In this document: positions 54,210 to 62,174 of the stretch, one piece after another
How positions within the stretch are numbered: the stretch's first letter is position 1
Layout of the letters: each line of letters opens with the position of its first letter
Source: Hoylesella saccharolytica JCM 17484
Lineage (GTDB): Bacteria > Bacteroidota > Bacteroidia > Bacteroidales > Bacteroidaceae
Length of the DNA stretch: 64,000 nucleotides
NCBI RefSeq assembly: GCF_000614205.1
Contig: NZ_BAKN01000013.1
Span: 1 to 64,000 of the forward strand
Reading direction: 5' to 3'
Notes under the pieces: model-generated
Seen by the model: only the letters and a program-made list of their open reading frames with translations
Databases searched by the model: none
Told to the model about the DNA's origin: nothing
Position numbers and translations under genes: made by a program

Positions 54210-55235
54210 ATGGCAAGAATTGTAACTTTTGGTGAGATAATGCTTCGTCTTTCATCACCGGGTCAGAAACGGTTCGTTCAAAGTGAGTTTTTCGATGTCG
54301 TTTATGGTGGTGGAGAGGCAAATGTTGCTGTAAGCTGTGCCAATTATGGTCACGATGCAGTGTTTGTAAGCAAGCTCCCCACGCATGAAATAGGACAGGG
54401 GGCTGTGAATGCCTTGCGGCGTTTCGGAGTAAATACTGAATTTATAGCACGTGGAGGTGATCGTGTAGGTATTTATTTCTTGGAAACAGGAGCTTCTATG
54501 CGTCCCTCGAAGGTGATATATGATCGGGCAGGAAGTGCTATTGCAGAGGCTGAACCCGAAGATTTTGATTTCGATACCATTATGAAAGGAGCTGATTGGT
54601 TTCATTGGAGTGGCATTACTCCAGCTATCAGTGATAAGGCAGCAAAGTTAACTCGATTGGCTTGTGAAGCAGCTAAGCGAAACGGTGTAACGGTGAGTTG
54701 CGATCTCAATTTTAGGAAAAAGCTGTGGACTTCAGAAAAGGCACAGAGCATTATGAAGCCTTTAATGGAATATGTTGACGTGTGTATCGGTAACGAAGAA
54801 GATGCTCAACTTTGTTTGGGATTTAAACCACAGGCAGACGTTGAGTCGGGTAAAACTGATGCATCAGGTTACTATGAAATATTTAAAGGTATGCGCGAGG
54901 CTTTCGATTTCAAAATTGTTGCGTCTACTTTGCGTGAAAGCATGTCAGCATCGCACAACGGATGGAAGGCTTTGATTTATGATGGAAAAGAATTTTATGA
55001 AAGTAAACGCTACGATATCTTCCCGATAATTGATCGTGTTGGTGGTGGCGATTCGTTCTCCGGAGGTCTTATTCATGGTCTGCTCTCTTATCCTGAAAAT
55101 CAGGGAAAAGCATTAGAATTTGCCGTAGCGGCATCTGCTCTGAAGCATACTATACCAGGTGACTTCAACATAGCATCTAAGGAAGAGGTTGAAAACCTTG
55201 CCGGTGGTAATGCGTCGGGCAGAGTTCAGCGTTAA
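54210..55235 (+). CDS. kdgK: 2-keto-3-deoxygluconate kinase (PfkB family)
   Basis: Phosphorylates 2-keto-3-deoxygluconate to KDPG in hexuronate/pectin catabolism; cytosolic. PfkB signatures: GGGEANVAVSCANYGHDA near 35 and DRVGGGDSFSGGLIHGL near 275, with the catalytic Asp in GGGDSF. Length (341) is normal. It is followed after 21 bases by the KDPG aldolase, so the pair runs KDG to pyruvate and glyceraldehyde-3-phosphate. No upstream uronate isomerase or lyase is in the window. Confidence 0.93.
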   Translation: MARIVTFGEIMLRLSSPGQKRFVQSEFFDVVYGGGEANVAVSCANYGHDAVFVSKLPTHEIGQGAVNALRRFGVNTEFIARGGDRVGIYFLETGASMRPSKVIYDRAGSAIAEAEPEDFDFDTIMKGADWFHWSGITPAISDKAAKLTRLACEAAKRNGVTVSCDLNFRKKLWTSEKAQSIMKPLMEYVDVCIGNEEDAQLCLGFKPQADVESGKTDASGYYEIFKGMREAFDFKIVASTLRESMSASHNGWKALIYDGKEFYESKRYDIFPIIDRVGGGDSFSGGLIHGLLSYPENQGKALEFAVAASALKHTIPGDFNIASKEEVENLAGGNASGRVQR

Positions 55236-55256
55236 TCAGCATTTAATAGAAAATAT

Positions 55257-55931
55257 ATGGCAAGATTTAATAAAATCCAAGTATTATCGGCAATGCAAGC
55301 AACCGGTATGGTTCCGGTTTTCTACAGCAATGATGTCGAAATTGCTAAAAAAGTAATAGAGGCCTGTTATAAAGGTGGAGTAAGGGTGTTCGAGTTTACC
55401 AATCGAGGCGACTATGCGCACGAAATATTCGGTGAACTTAACAAATGGTGTGTCTCACATTGCCCTGAAATGATTTTAGGCGCAGGTACTGTAGTAGATG
55501 CTCCAACTGCAATGCTCTATATACAGTTAGGTGCAAACTTTATTGTTGGTCCTAATTTTAATCCTGAGGTATGCACGGTGTGTAATCGCAGGCTTGTTCC
55601 TTATACACCGGGATGTGGCAGTGTGAGTGAGATAAGTGATGCGCAGGCTATGGGATGTGATGTTACGAAGGTATTTCCCGCAGGTAATGTAGGTGGTCCT
55701 TCTTTTGTAAAGAATGTATTGGGCCCGTTGCGTTGGAGTAATATTATGGTAACAGGAGCAGTTGCACCTGATGAAAGCAACCTTTCTGAGTGGATAAAAG
55801 CAGGTGTTTTTTGTGTGGGAATGGGGTCTCAACTTTTCCCCAACGAGCGTATCCAAGCCTGTGATTGGCAGTATATAACAGATAAATGCGCAGAGGCTTT
55901 GGGGTACATAGTGAAGGCCCGAACCAAGTAA
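55257..55931 (+). CDS. kdgA: KDPG/KHG aldolase
   Basis: Cleaves KDPG to pyruvate and glyceraldehyde-3-phosphate by a Schiff-base lysine: [19 protein letters not shown] places the catalytic Lys near 140. The first strand VPVFYSND, the [10 protein letters not shown] segment with the catalytic Glu, and [20 protein letters not shown] and [13 protein letters not shown] [12 protein letters not shown] are all present. Length (224) is normal. It is the second gene of the operon and is followed by a terminator hairpin overlapping the next frame's first ATG. Confidence 0.96.
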   Translation: MARFNKIQVLSAMQATGMVPVFYSNDVEIAKKVIEACYKGGVRVFEFTNRGDYAHEIFGELNKWCVSHCPEMILGAGTVVDAPTAMLYIQLGANFIVGPNFNPEVCTVCNRRLVPYTPGCGSVSEISDAQAMGCDVTKVFPAGNVGGPSFVKNVLGPLRWSNIMVTGAVAPDESNLSEWIKAGVFCVGMGSQLFPNERIQACDWQYITDKCAEALGYIVKARTK

Positions 55932-55988
55932 ATATATCCTCTTTTGGTATATGGGTGCATTTCATTTGATGATATAAAACGAAACTTT

Positions 55989-56029
55989 ATGCATGGATGG
56001 GCAATATAATTTCTCGTCCGTGCATTTTT
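55989..56029 (+). terminator. Terminator after kdgA
   Basis: ATGCATGGA (55989-55997) pairs with TCCGTGCAT (56017-56025, one G-U) and is followed by TTTTTA. The ATG at 55997 lies inside the stem, supporting the histidine-kinase start at 56030. Confidence 0.8.
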
Positions 56030-59000
56030 ATGATTAATGTAAAAGGTTACACCCAACTTTTTATTAAAGTTATAACGGTATTCGTAACTTTAATTTATTG
56101 TTCAGCTTGTTCAGATCCAAACAGTGAAAAAGTTGACCATTTGAATACCTTGTCTTATTCTTTCCATTATCGAAGTCTGGATTCTACACAGGTTTATGCT
56201 CAGCGTGCTTATCAGTCATCCGATGGCTATTCAAGTGGGCGTGCAGAAGCATTGAACAACCTTGCTTTTGTATCGATAGCCAGAATGGATTATACTACTG
56301 CATCAAACCAATTGCAGGAAATACAATCCTTGACAGATAATCAGGTAGAGTTACTGATTTCAGACATTCAGATGATGCGTTTGTGTCAGCGGCAATCAGA
56401 GAATAAAGATTTTTATAATTATCGCGAACGTGCGTTAAGGCGGCTTGATCGTATTAAAGAAGAGGATAAAAGTTTGTCCCCCCGATTGCGTAAGCGAATG
56501 ATTTATGCGCAAAGCGAGCTTTTTATTGTAGCCTCTACCTATTTTTATTATATCGGACTTCCTGAAAAATCGATACAAGAACTGTATAAAATTGATATTA
56601 ACGGAGAACTTCAGAAGGATACGGCACAATGGCTTAATTACCTATATAATATAGGAGCTGGTGGCATGGTGATAGCAAAGACAAAAGATGAAATTAACCA
56701 ACGTGAGTTCAGTTATCTGTTTCAGTGTTACACAACAGCTCAATTGGCGGGGTTCTCGTATTGGGAAGCTAATGCCATGCAGGGTATCAGTGAGCATTTG
56801 AATGATAAAGCACAACGACGAAAACTTATTAAAGACAATCCACCGGCATTTGCTTTATTAAATATGGACCATATGCCTGATAGTCTCTTGGCGGGTAATT
56901 TGGCACAACGTTCATTAGAGATTTTTGCTCGTTATGGCGATGTATACCAGACGGCTGGTGCTTACAGAACGTTAGCTTCTTGTTATTGGGCACTCTCTGA
57001 TTACAAATCGGCCTTGTTCTGTCTTCAAAATGCCTTACATAAAAATGTGGCTATTAATAAGGCACCAGACCTTGTGGCATCAATCTGTGAGCAACTTTGT
57101 CTTGTCTATTCAGCTATGAATATGAAGAAACAAAGCGACTTTAACCGAAACAAATATTTGGATATTCAAGAGCAATCACGTCAAGATAGACAATTGGAAG
57201 CACGTGCAGACCAGCTGGCACGTTCTTCACGGCAGCTCAATATCATGATTATGTTGGTAATTATTATGATAGTTTTGGTTATCTTTTTACTGTTTGTCTT
57301 TAATTATATGAGACAGAAACAGAATAAAGACGCTGCGTCTGATGAGTTATTGGAACCCCTACGGCATTGGGAAACGATTCATGCAGAACATATAGAAGAA
57401 CAAAATGATCGATACGAGGAGCTGAAAGAACAGCAGTGGGTGATGAAGGCTCATGTCGTAGAGAATAAAAAGAGAAATCTGGAGCAGCGCGCTAAGGTGT
57501 CTTTAGCTAATTCTGTCATACCTTTTATAGATAGAATGAGGAATGAAATTCACCGCTTGGCTGTTTCAAAAGAAATGCCTGCTGTTCGCAATGAACGTTA
57601 TGCCTATATTGCAGAGTTAACGGATAAAATAAAGGATTATAACGAGATACTTACCAATTGGATACAGATGAGACAAGGCGAGTTGAGCCTGCACATTGAG
57701 AGTGTTGCGTTGCAATCTCTTTTTGACATTGTTCGGAAAAGACGGATGGAATTTCGGCAGAAAGGAATAGACTTTATTGTCGATCCTACGGAATTATCTG
57801 TGAAGGCTGATCGGACGCTAACGCTTTTTATGATTAATACCATTGTAGATAATGCGCGTAAATTTACGATGAAGGGTGGAGTGGTAAGATTGAGTGCCGA
57901 AACACTTGAAAATGGTTATGTAGAAATAAAAATTGCTGACAATGGGGTAGGGATGAGCGAAGAGGAAATTACGCATTTATTTGAGCATAAGATTATTAAC
58001 TCTACCTTACAAGATGTACAGACTTCGCACGGATTTGGATTAATGAATTGTAAGGGAATTATCGATAAATATCGGAAAATAAGTAAGATATTCAAAGATT
58101 GTTCTATTTCAGTTCAAAGTAAAAAAGGCAAGGGAAGTATTTTTAGTTTCAAATTACCTAAAGGTATGGTTTATGTGCTTTTAAGTTTCTGTTTAGTATT
58201 ATCCTCTGTAACAAATGGGTTTGCCTTAAAAGATAAATATGCTACACTTGAAAATAGAAGTAGGATACAACAAAAAACAATGGGAATACCTAGCAATAAT
58301 GCACTATTGAATGAGGCAAAAATGTTTGCTGACAGTGCTTATCTGGCTAATATAAATGGTAAATATTCTTTGGCATTGCAATATTCGGATAGTTGCATTG
58401 ATCGATTAAACCGTTATTACCTATCTAAAAAACCGTTAGGGAAGAATTTAATGGTGGGTTATTCTCAATCGGTTCGTACACCGGCAGAGATTCAATGGTT
58501 TTATGAAAGCTTTCCTACGGACTTCAATATTATTCTAGATATACGTAATGAGAGTTCCATTGCGGCATTGGCTTTACACAAATGGTCGCTATATTATTAT
58601 AATAATAATGTGTACATCAAGCTTCTTAAGGAGTATTCGGCAGATAATACATTGAGAGATTATTGTGTTGGTATGCAGAATTCGGAAACTAACAAAGTGA
58701 TAAGTATTATTATTCTTATTCTGCTTTTATTACTCATTTTACCAGCTTATTATATGCTGTATTATCGATATGTCATAATGTTTAGAATGTATCTAGATAA
58801 GATTGCGGCGGTAAACAGAGTTATATTGAATGACGATACTCCTCAAAATAAGTTGAAAGATATCCATATTATTCTTTCGGCGAAGAATAATCACGATATC
58901 GAGAATGACAGATTTACGGCACTGAATAGTGTGATTGCTAAAATTAGAGATGTGCTTGAGAAAAGTATTGAATTGGAGAATGATAAGAAACAACATATTG

Positions 59001-59661
59001 AATGGGCCGAAGATGAACTGAAAAAACTTGAGTTGGAGAACGATAAACTTTATGTTAACAATAGTGTACTTGACAATTGTCTCAGTGCTTTAAAACATGA
59101 AACGATGTATTACCCGTCTCGTATACGGCAATTGGTTGATGGAGGGGATAAAGATCTGAAAAGTATGACCGAGCTTGTAGATTATTACAAAGAACTTTAT
59201 GGGTTGCTTAGTGCTCAAGCAATGCGGTTGCTTGAAGAGAACGGACAGGCATATAAAATTGTTCCGGTTGATGTATTGCTTGATGATTTTATGTTACCTG
59301 TTCAGTTCAATATAAAATGGTTTGTGGCAGGAGACGCTGATTTATTGAAATATCTGTTTACCATTATAAAAAAAGAACTAAAACCTTATAATTTAAAAGT
59401 TGAGGTGCAAGAAAAAGGCAGACGGTATGTTTTAATTAAAATAAGGTCGATAAGGTAATATTTACAGTTGATGAATGCAGTCAGTTATTTTCTCCGACAA
59501 CGGTAAATCTGCAATATTATCTCTGTAGTCAGATTGTAAGAGATGTCGGCGGGTTGACAAATGCCCGGGGATGCGGCATTTTTGCCCATAACACATCGGA
59601 GGAAACGGTGTTTGAAATAACATTGCCTAGAGTATCGGCAGCAACAGTTAAACAAGAATAA
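56030..59661 (+). pseudogene. Large two-module sensor kinase, frameshift near C-terminus
   Basis: From ATG 56030 a lipoprotein-like signal (LIYCSACSD, Cys near 24) leads into a TPR-like sensor (about 30-390; DUF5112-like). A membrane helix near 405-428, a coiled coil and a HATPase with N-box NTIVDNARKF, G1 DNGVGM and G2 GFGLMNCKG follow. A second module repeats the plan: TPR-like region (DUF5113-like), membrane helix (about 900-920), coiled coil, LKHETMYYPSRIRQ (possible phosphoacceptor His) and an ATPase-like end. The frame stops at 59458 after IKIRSIR; one missing base near 59441-59446 (ATAAGG for ATAAAGG) reopens it to VDKVIFTVDECSQLF and on to a TAA at 59659-59661. Its partner regulator follows 17 bases later. 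Confidence 0.82.
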
Positions 59662-59678
59662 AAACAAGCAGATAAAAT

Positions 59679-60403
59679 ATGGATAAATTTAAAGTCATCA
59701 TTGTTGAGGATGTACCCTTAGAACTAAAGGGAACTGAGGGTATTTTTAGAAACGATATTCCGGAGGCAACCATTATCGGTACGGCAGCTAATGAACCTGA
59801 ATATTGGAAGCTGTTAAAACAAGAATTACCAGATTTGGTACTGTTAGATTTAGGCTTGGGAGGCTCAACAACTATCGGAGTTGAGATATGCAGGCATACA
59901 AAAGAGCAATATTCCATGTAAAAGTGCTGATTTTTACGGGTGAAATTCTTAATGAAAAATTATGGGTAGATGTGCTTGATGCAGGCTGTGACGGCATTAT
60001 TCTAAAAAGTGGAGAATTGCTTACCCGAGGTGATGTTGCGAGTGTGATGGATGGAAAACGTCTCGTCTTTAATCAACCAATACTTGAAAAGATAGTCAAT
60101 AGATTCAGATGGATGGTGGGTAATCAAATTGTTCGACAAGAAGCATTTATTAATTACGAAATTGACGAATATGATGAGCGTTTTCTAAGACATTTGGCGC
60201 TAGGCTATACAAAAGAACAAATTACCAATCTTAGAGGTATGCCGTTTGGTGTAAAAAGCTTAGAGAAACGACAAAATGAATTAGTTGCGAAACTATTTCC
60301 TCATGGAAATGGGGGGATGGGGATAAATGCCACTCGTTTGGTTGTACGTGCTATCGAGTTGAGAATACTTGATATAGATAACCTGTTACCTGATGATGAA
60401 TAG
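59679..60403 (+). pseudogene. Response regulator, one frameshift
   Basis: Receiver domain: VIIVEDVPLELKG, phosphoacceptor Asp in LVLLDLGLGG (about 58 of the frame), then KVLIFTG and IILKSGE (conserved Thr and Lys) in the other frame. The second part ends in a LuxR/NarL-like HTH (LALGYTKEQITNLRGMPFGV KSLEKRQNELVAKLF split). The frame breaks near 59912-59916: TATTCCATG lacks one base (TATTCCCATG would read YSHVKVLIFTG). Restored length is about 240 residues. It is the cognate output of the kinase just upstream. Without the extra base the receiver is truncated after strand 3. Confidence 0.88.
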
Positions 60404-61025
60404 TTTTTCCTTGCTTTCCAAAACTCGGAAAAAGACTTTTCTAGCTGTTCTTGCATTATTGATGGGTATAGGTCAGATAGTACTTATCTTGGCTTCGTGG
60501 ATTATCAGTTCCATAAAACCCGAATGGGGTGTACGCTCTTTATTAAGTGGTGAAGGCATCAGATGGCTTTTTGGCAACTTTACGGAAAATATTTCCGGTT
60601 CTGGAATGGTGTGGCTTCTGTTGGCAGGGATGGCTTATGGGGCAATTAAATACAGTGGTTTGGGTTCTGTTATCTGCCATCTGCGCCATCTTTCTTATCG
60701 AGAGCGATTGGGAATAACACTTGTTGTAGTCGAAATGGTGATTTTTATCGTGGTCTTTGCTTTATTGACGCTTATTCCGCATGCTGTTCTTTTGGGGATC
60801 ACGGGTAAACTTTATCCCGGTAGTTTTTCCCGAAGTATTGTACCCTGCCTCTGCTTTTTAGTTTGCTCATTGTCGGTAACTTTTGGACTTGCTGCAGATA
60901 GATTACGCTCTTTAGTAGATGTCTTAGATTGCCTTGTCATAGGGATTGCCTATACATTGCCTTTCTGGCTGATTTATATATTGGGTATGGAACTGTATTG
61001 TTCTTTTCTATTTGTTTTACTATAA
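60393..61025 (+). CDS. Membrane protein, AbgT-like N-terminal part
   Basis: A 210-residue protein with about five or six hydrophobic segments, overlapping the response regulator by 11 bases. The segment VRSLLSGEGIRWLFGNFTEN, then MVWLLLAGMAYGAIKYSGLG, resembles the first part of AbgT p-aminobenzoyl-glutamate transporters, which are about 500 residues. This copy is less than half that length and ends naturally after a helix. It may be a shortened paralogue or a different family with a shared motif; transport function is not secure. Confidence 0.7.
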   Translation: MMNSFSLLSKTRKKTFLAVLALLMGIGQIVLILASWIISSIKPEWGVRSLLSGEGIRWLFGNFTENISGSGMVWLLLAGMAYGAIKYSGLGSVICHLRHLSYRERLGITLVVVEMVIFIVVFALLTLIPHAVLLGITGKLYPGSFSRSIVPCLCFLVCSLSVTFGLAADRLRSLVDVLDCLVIGIAYTLPFWLIYILGMELYCSFLFVLL

Positions 61026-61069
61026 TTTTTATTTTCAACATTGGGGACATAAAAATAAATATCCTTTAC

Positions 61070-61102
61070 TTTGTTATTATTTAAAAAATATAAGTAACTT
61101 TG
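61070..61102 (+). promoter_or_regulatory. Consensus promoter of tRNA-Gln
   Basis: TTTG at 61070-61073, a 21-base spacer and TAACTTTG at 61095-61102; the tRNA begins 31 bases later. Confidence 0.75.
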
Positions 61103-61133
61103 CAGTGCAATTTTAAATAACTGTAAGTGTTAT

Positions 61134-61204
61134 TGGGATATGGTGTAATGGTAACACTACAGATTCTGGTCCTGTCATTCTTGGTTCGAGTCCGAGTATC
61201 CCAA
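61134..61204 (+). tRNA. tRNA-Gln (anticodon CTG)
   Basis: 71 bases: acceptor TGGGATA/TATCCCA, D-arm with GGTGTAATGGTAACAC, anticodon stem ACAG/CTGT (a fifth A-C pair fails) and loop containing TTCTGGT (anticodon CTG), T-arm CTTGG-TTCGAGT-CCGAG with one G-U, discriminator A. CCA is not encoded. A consensus promoter and a terminator flank it. Confidence 0.93.
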
Positions 61205-61206
61205 CA

Positions 61207-61237
61207 AAAAGACATTCTTAAAGTGAGAATGTCTTTT
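61207..61237 (+). terminator. Terminator of tRNA-Gln
   Basis: AAAAGACATTCT (61207-61218) pairs perfectly with AGAATGTCTTTT (61226-61237), immediately after the tRNA. Confidence 0.88.
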
Positions 61238-61386
61238 GATATAATATGAGTTCTGGTATGATATCATGGTAGAGTATCCTTTTATTGCTGAGTTATCTTT
61301 GTATAATTGCTTCCGCATAAAGAAAAATGAGGTAGGGGGGATGCAATTAGAATAGAAATGGTTGAGTTTTTATTATTAGGTATAAA

Positions 61387-61455
61387 ACAAAAAAATTGAT
61401 TGTCTCACGACAACCAATCTTTCTTAACCTTAATAATCTAATACCATGAAAAACA
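61387..61455 (-). ncRNA. Candidate small RNA, about 70 bases
   Basis: On the minus strand TATCTTTG (61468-61461) with CTTG 19 bases upstream (61491-61488) predicts a start near 61455. The RNA would run TGTGTTTTTCATGGTATTAG, then GATTATTAAGGTTAAGAAAG, and end in a ten-pair hairpin ATTGGTTGTC-GTGA-GACAATCAAT followed by TTTTTTT. Promoter, compact body and terminator in 100 bases, with no frame of its own, is the layout of a stand-alone small RNA. It resembles conserved Bacteroidales small RNAs from memory, but I cannot name a family. A 42-codon plus-strand frame from 61446 overlaps it and is not supported. Confidence 0.65.
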
Positions 61456-61460
61456 CACTG

Positions 61461-61491
61461 CAAAGATACTGTTTTATTTTTATTTTGCAAG
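61461..61491 (-). promoter_or_regulatory. Promoter of the candidate small RNA
   Basis: CTTG (minus, 61491-61488; one mismatch to TTTG), a 19-base spacer and TATCTTTG (61468-61461). Confidence 0.55.
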
Positions 61492-61523
61492 TATATGGTG
61501 GTTTGAATAATGTAATAATAACA

Positions 61524-62138
61524 TTAATTAAATGTCGAGCCATTCCATTTAAGTTTTCTTTGCAATAGTTGTGCCTTTATATTTTTATTCTCATCTTTAT
61601 CCAGAAGTATTGGAGTGATTTTTAAATCTAATTCATGTTGATTGCTGGAAAGTGACAAGGAAACCAAATTTGAATCAAGAGCTTCTTTATAAACCTCAAA
61701 ATCGGCTGTCGACATGGTGTCTGGTTTCACGATTAGGCTATGGTAATCTAGTTGTGGAATATCTAATTGTGTCCAGTCTAATGTATAAAAAGATAGTTGG
61801 CTGTCAATACTTGGACCGGAAAAAGACCTGATCATACAAAGAATAGTGTCACCAATTTCACGTGGTAATAGTTTTAATTGCAATGTGCTTGAATGGCTTA
61901 AAGTTGCGGATAGATAAGTATTAGTAAGAATATCTATTTTGCAAGTGTCTCCAAAAAGATTTGTTACTTCTGCCTTCGTTTGCATATCTATCAAATCAAG
62001 CAATTCTTGTCGCTGATTTTTGTCTAAATATGGAATGGCGGACGAAGGTATTGACATCCACACCGTCCGTATATCTTTGGCATAAAGAACTTCAAAAAAA
62101 GAGATTAATAGGAGAGAGATTATAAGTTTTTTGATCAT
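61524..62138 (-). CDS. DUF3256 secreted hypothetical protein
   Basis: A 204-residue protein with signal peptide (LIISLLLISFFEVLYA). The mature part starts DIRTVWMSIPSSAIPYLDKNQRQ and contains LLDLIDMQTKAEVTNLF, LSATLSHSSTLQLKLLP and DTILCMIRSFSGPSIDSQLSFY, matching the Bacteroidetes DUF3256 family as I know it. Such proteins are periplasmic or outer-membrane-associated and of unknown role. It follows the class A PBP gene by 36 bases on the same strand, so they may be co-transcribed. Confidence 0.85.
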   Translation of the reverse strand: MIKKLIISLLLISFFEVLYAKDIRTVWMSIPSSAIPYLDKNQRQELLDLIDMQTKAEVTNLFGDTCKIDILTNTYLSATLSHSSTLQLKLLPREIGDTILCMIRSFSGPSIDSQLSFYTLDWTQLDIPQLDYHSLIVKPDTMSTADFEVYKEALDSNLVSLSLSSNQHELDLKITPILLDKDENKNIKAQLLQRKLKWNGSTFN

Positions 62139-62174
62139 GATTCCTTATATTGTACCTATGTTTTAATGAAAAAA

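Noticed and set aside
61446..61574. 42-codon plus-strand frame starting ATGAAAAACACA
   Set aside because: It overlaps the minus-strand promoter and small-RNA candidate and shows no protein-like pattern.
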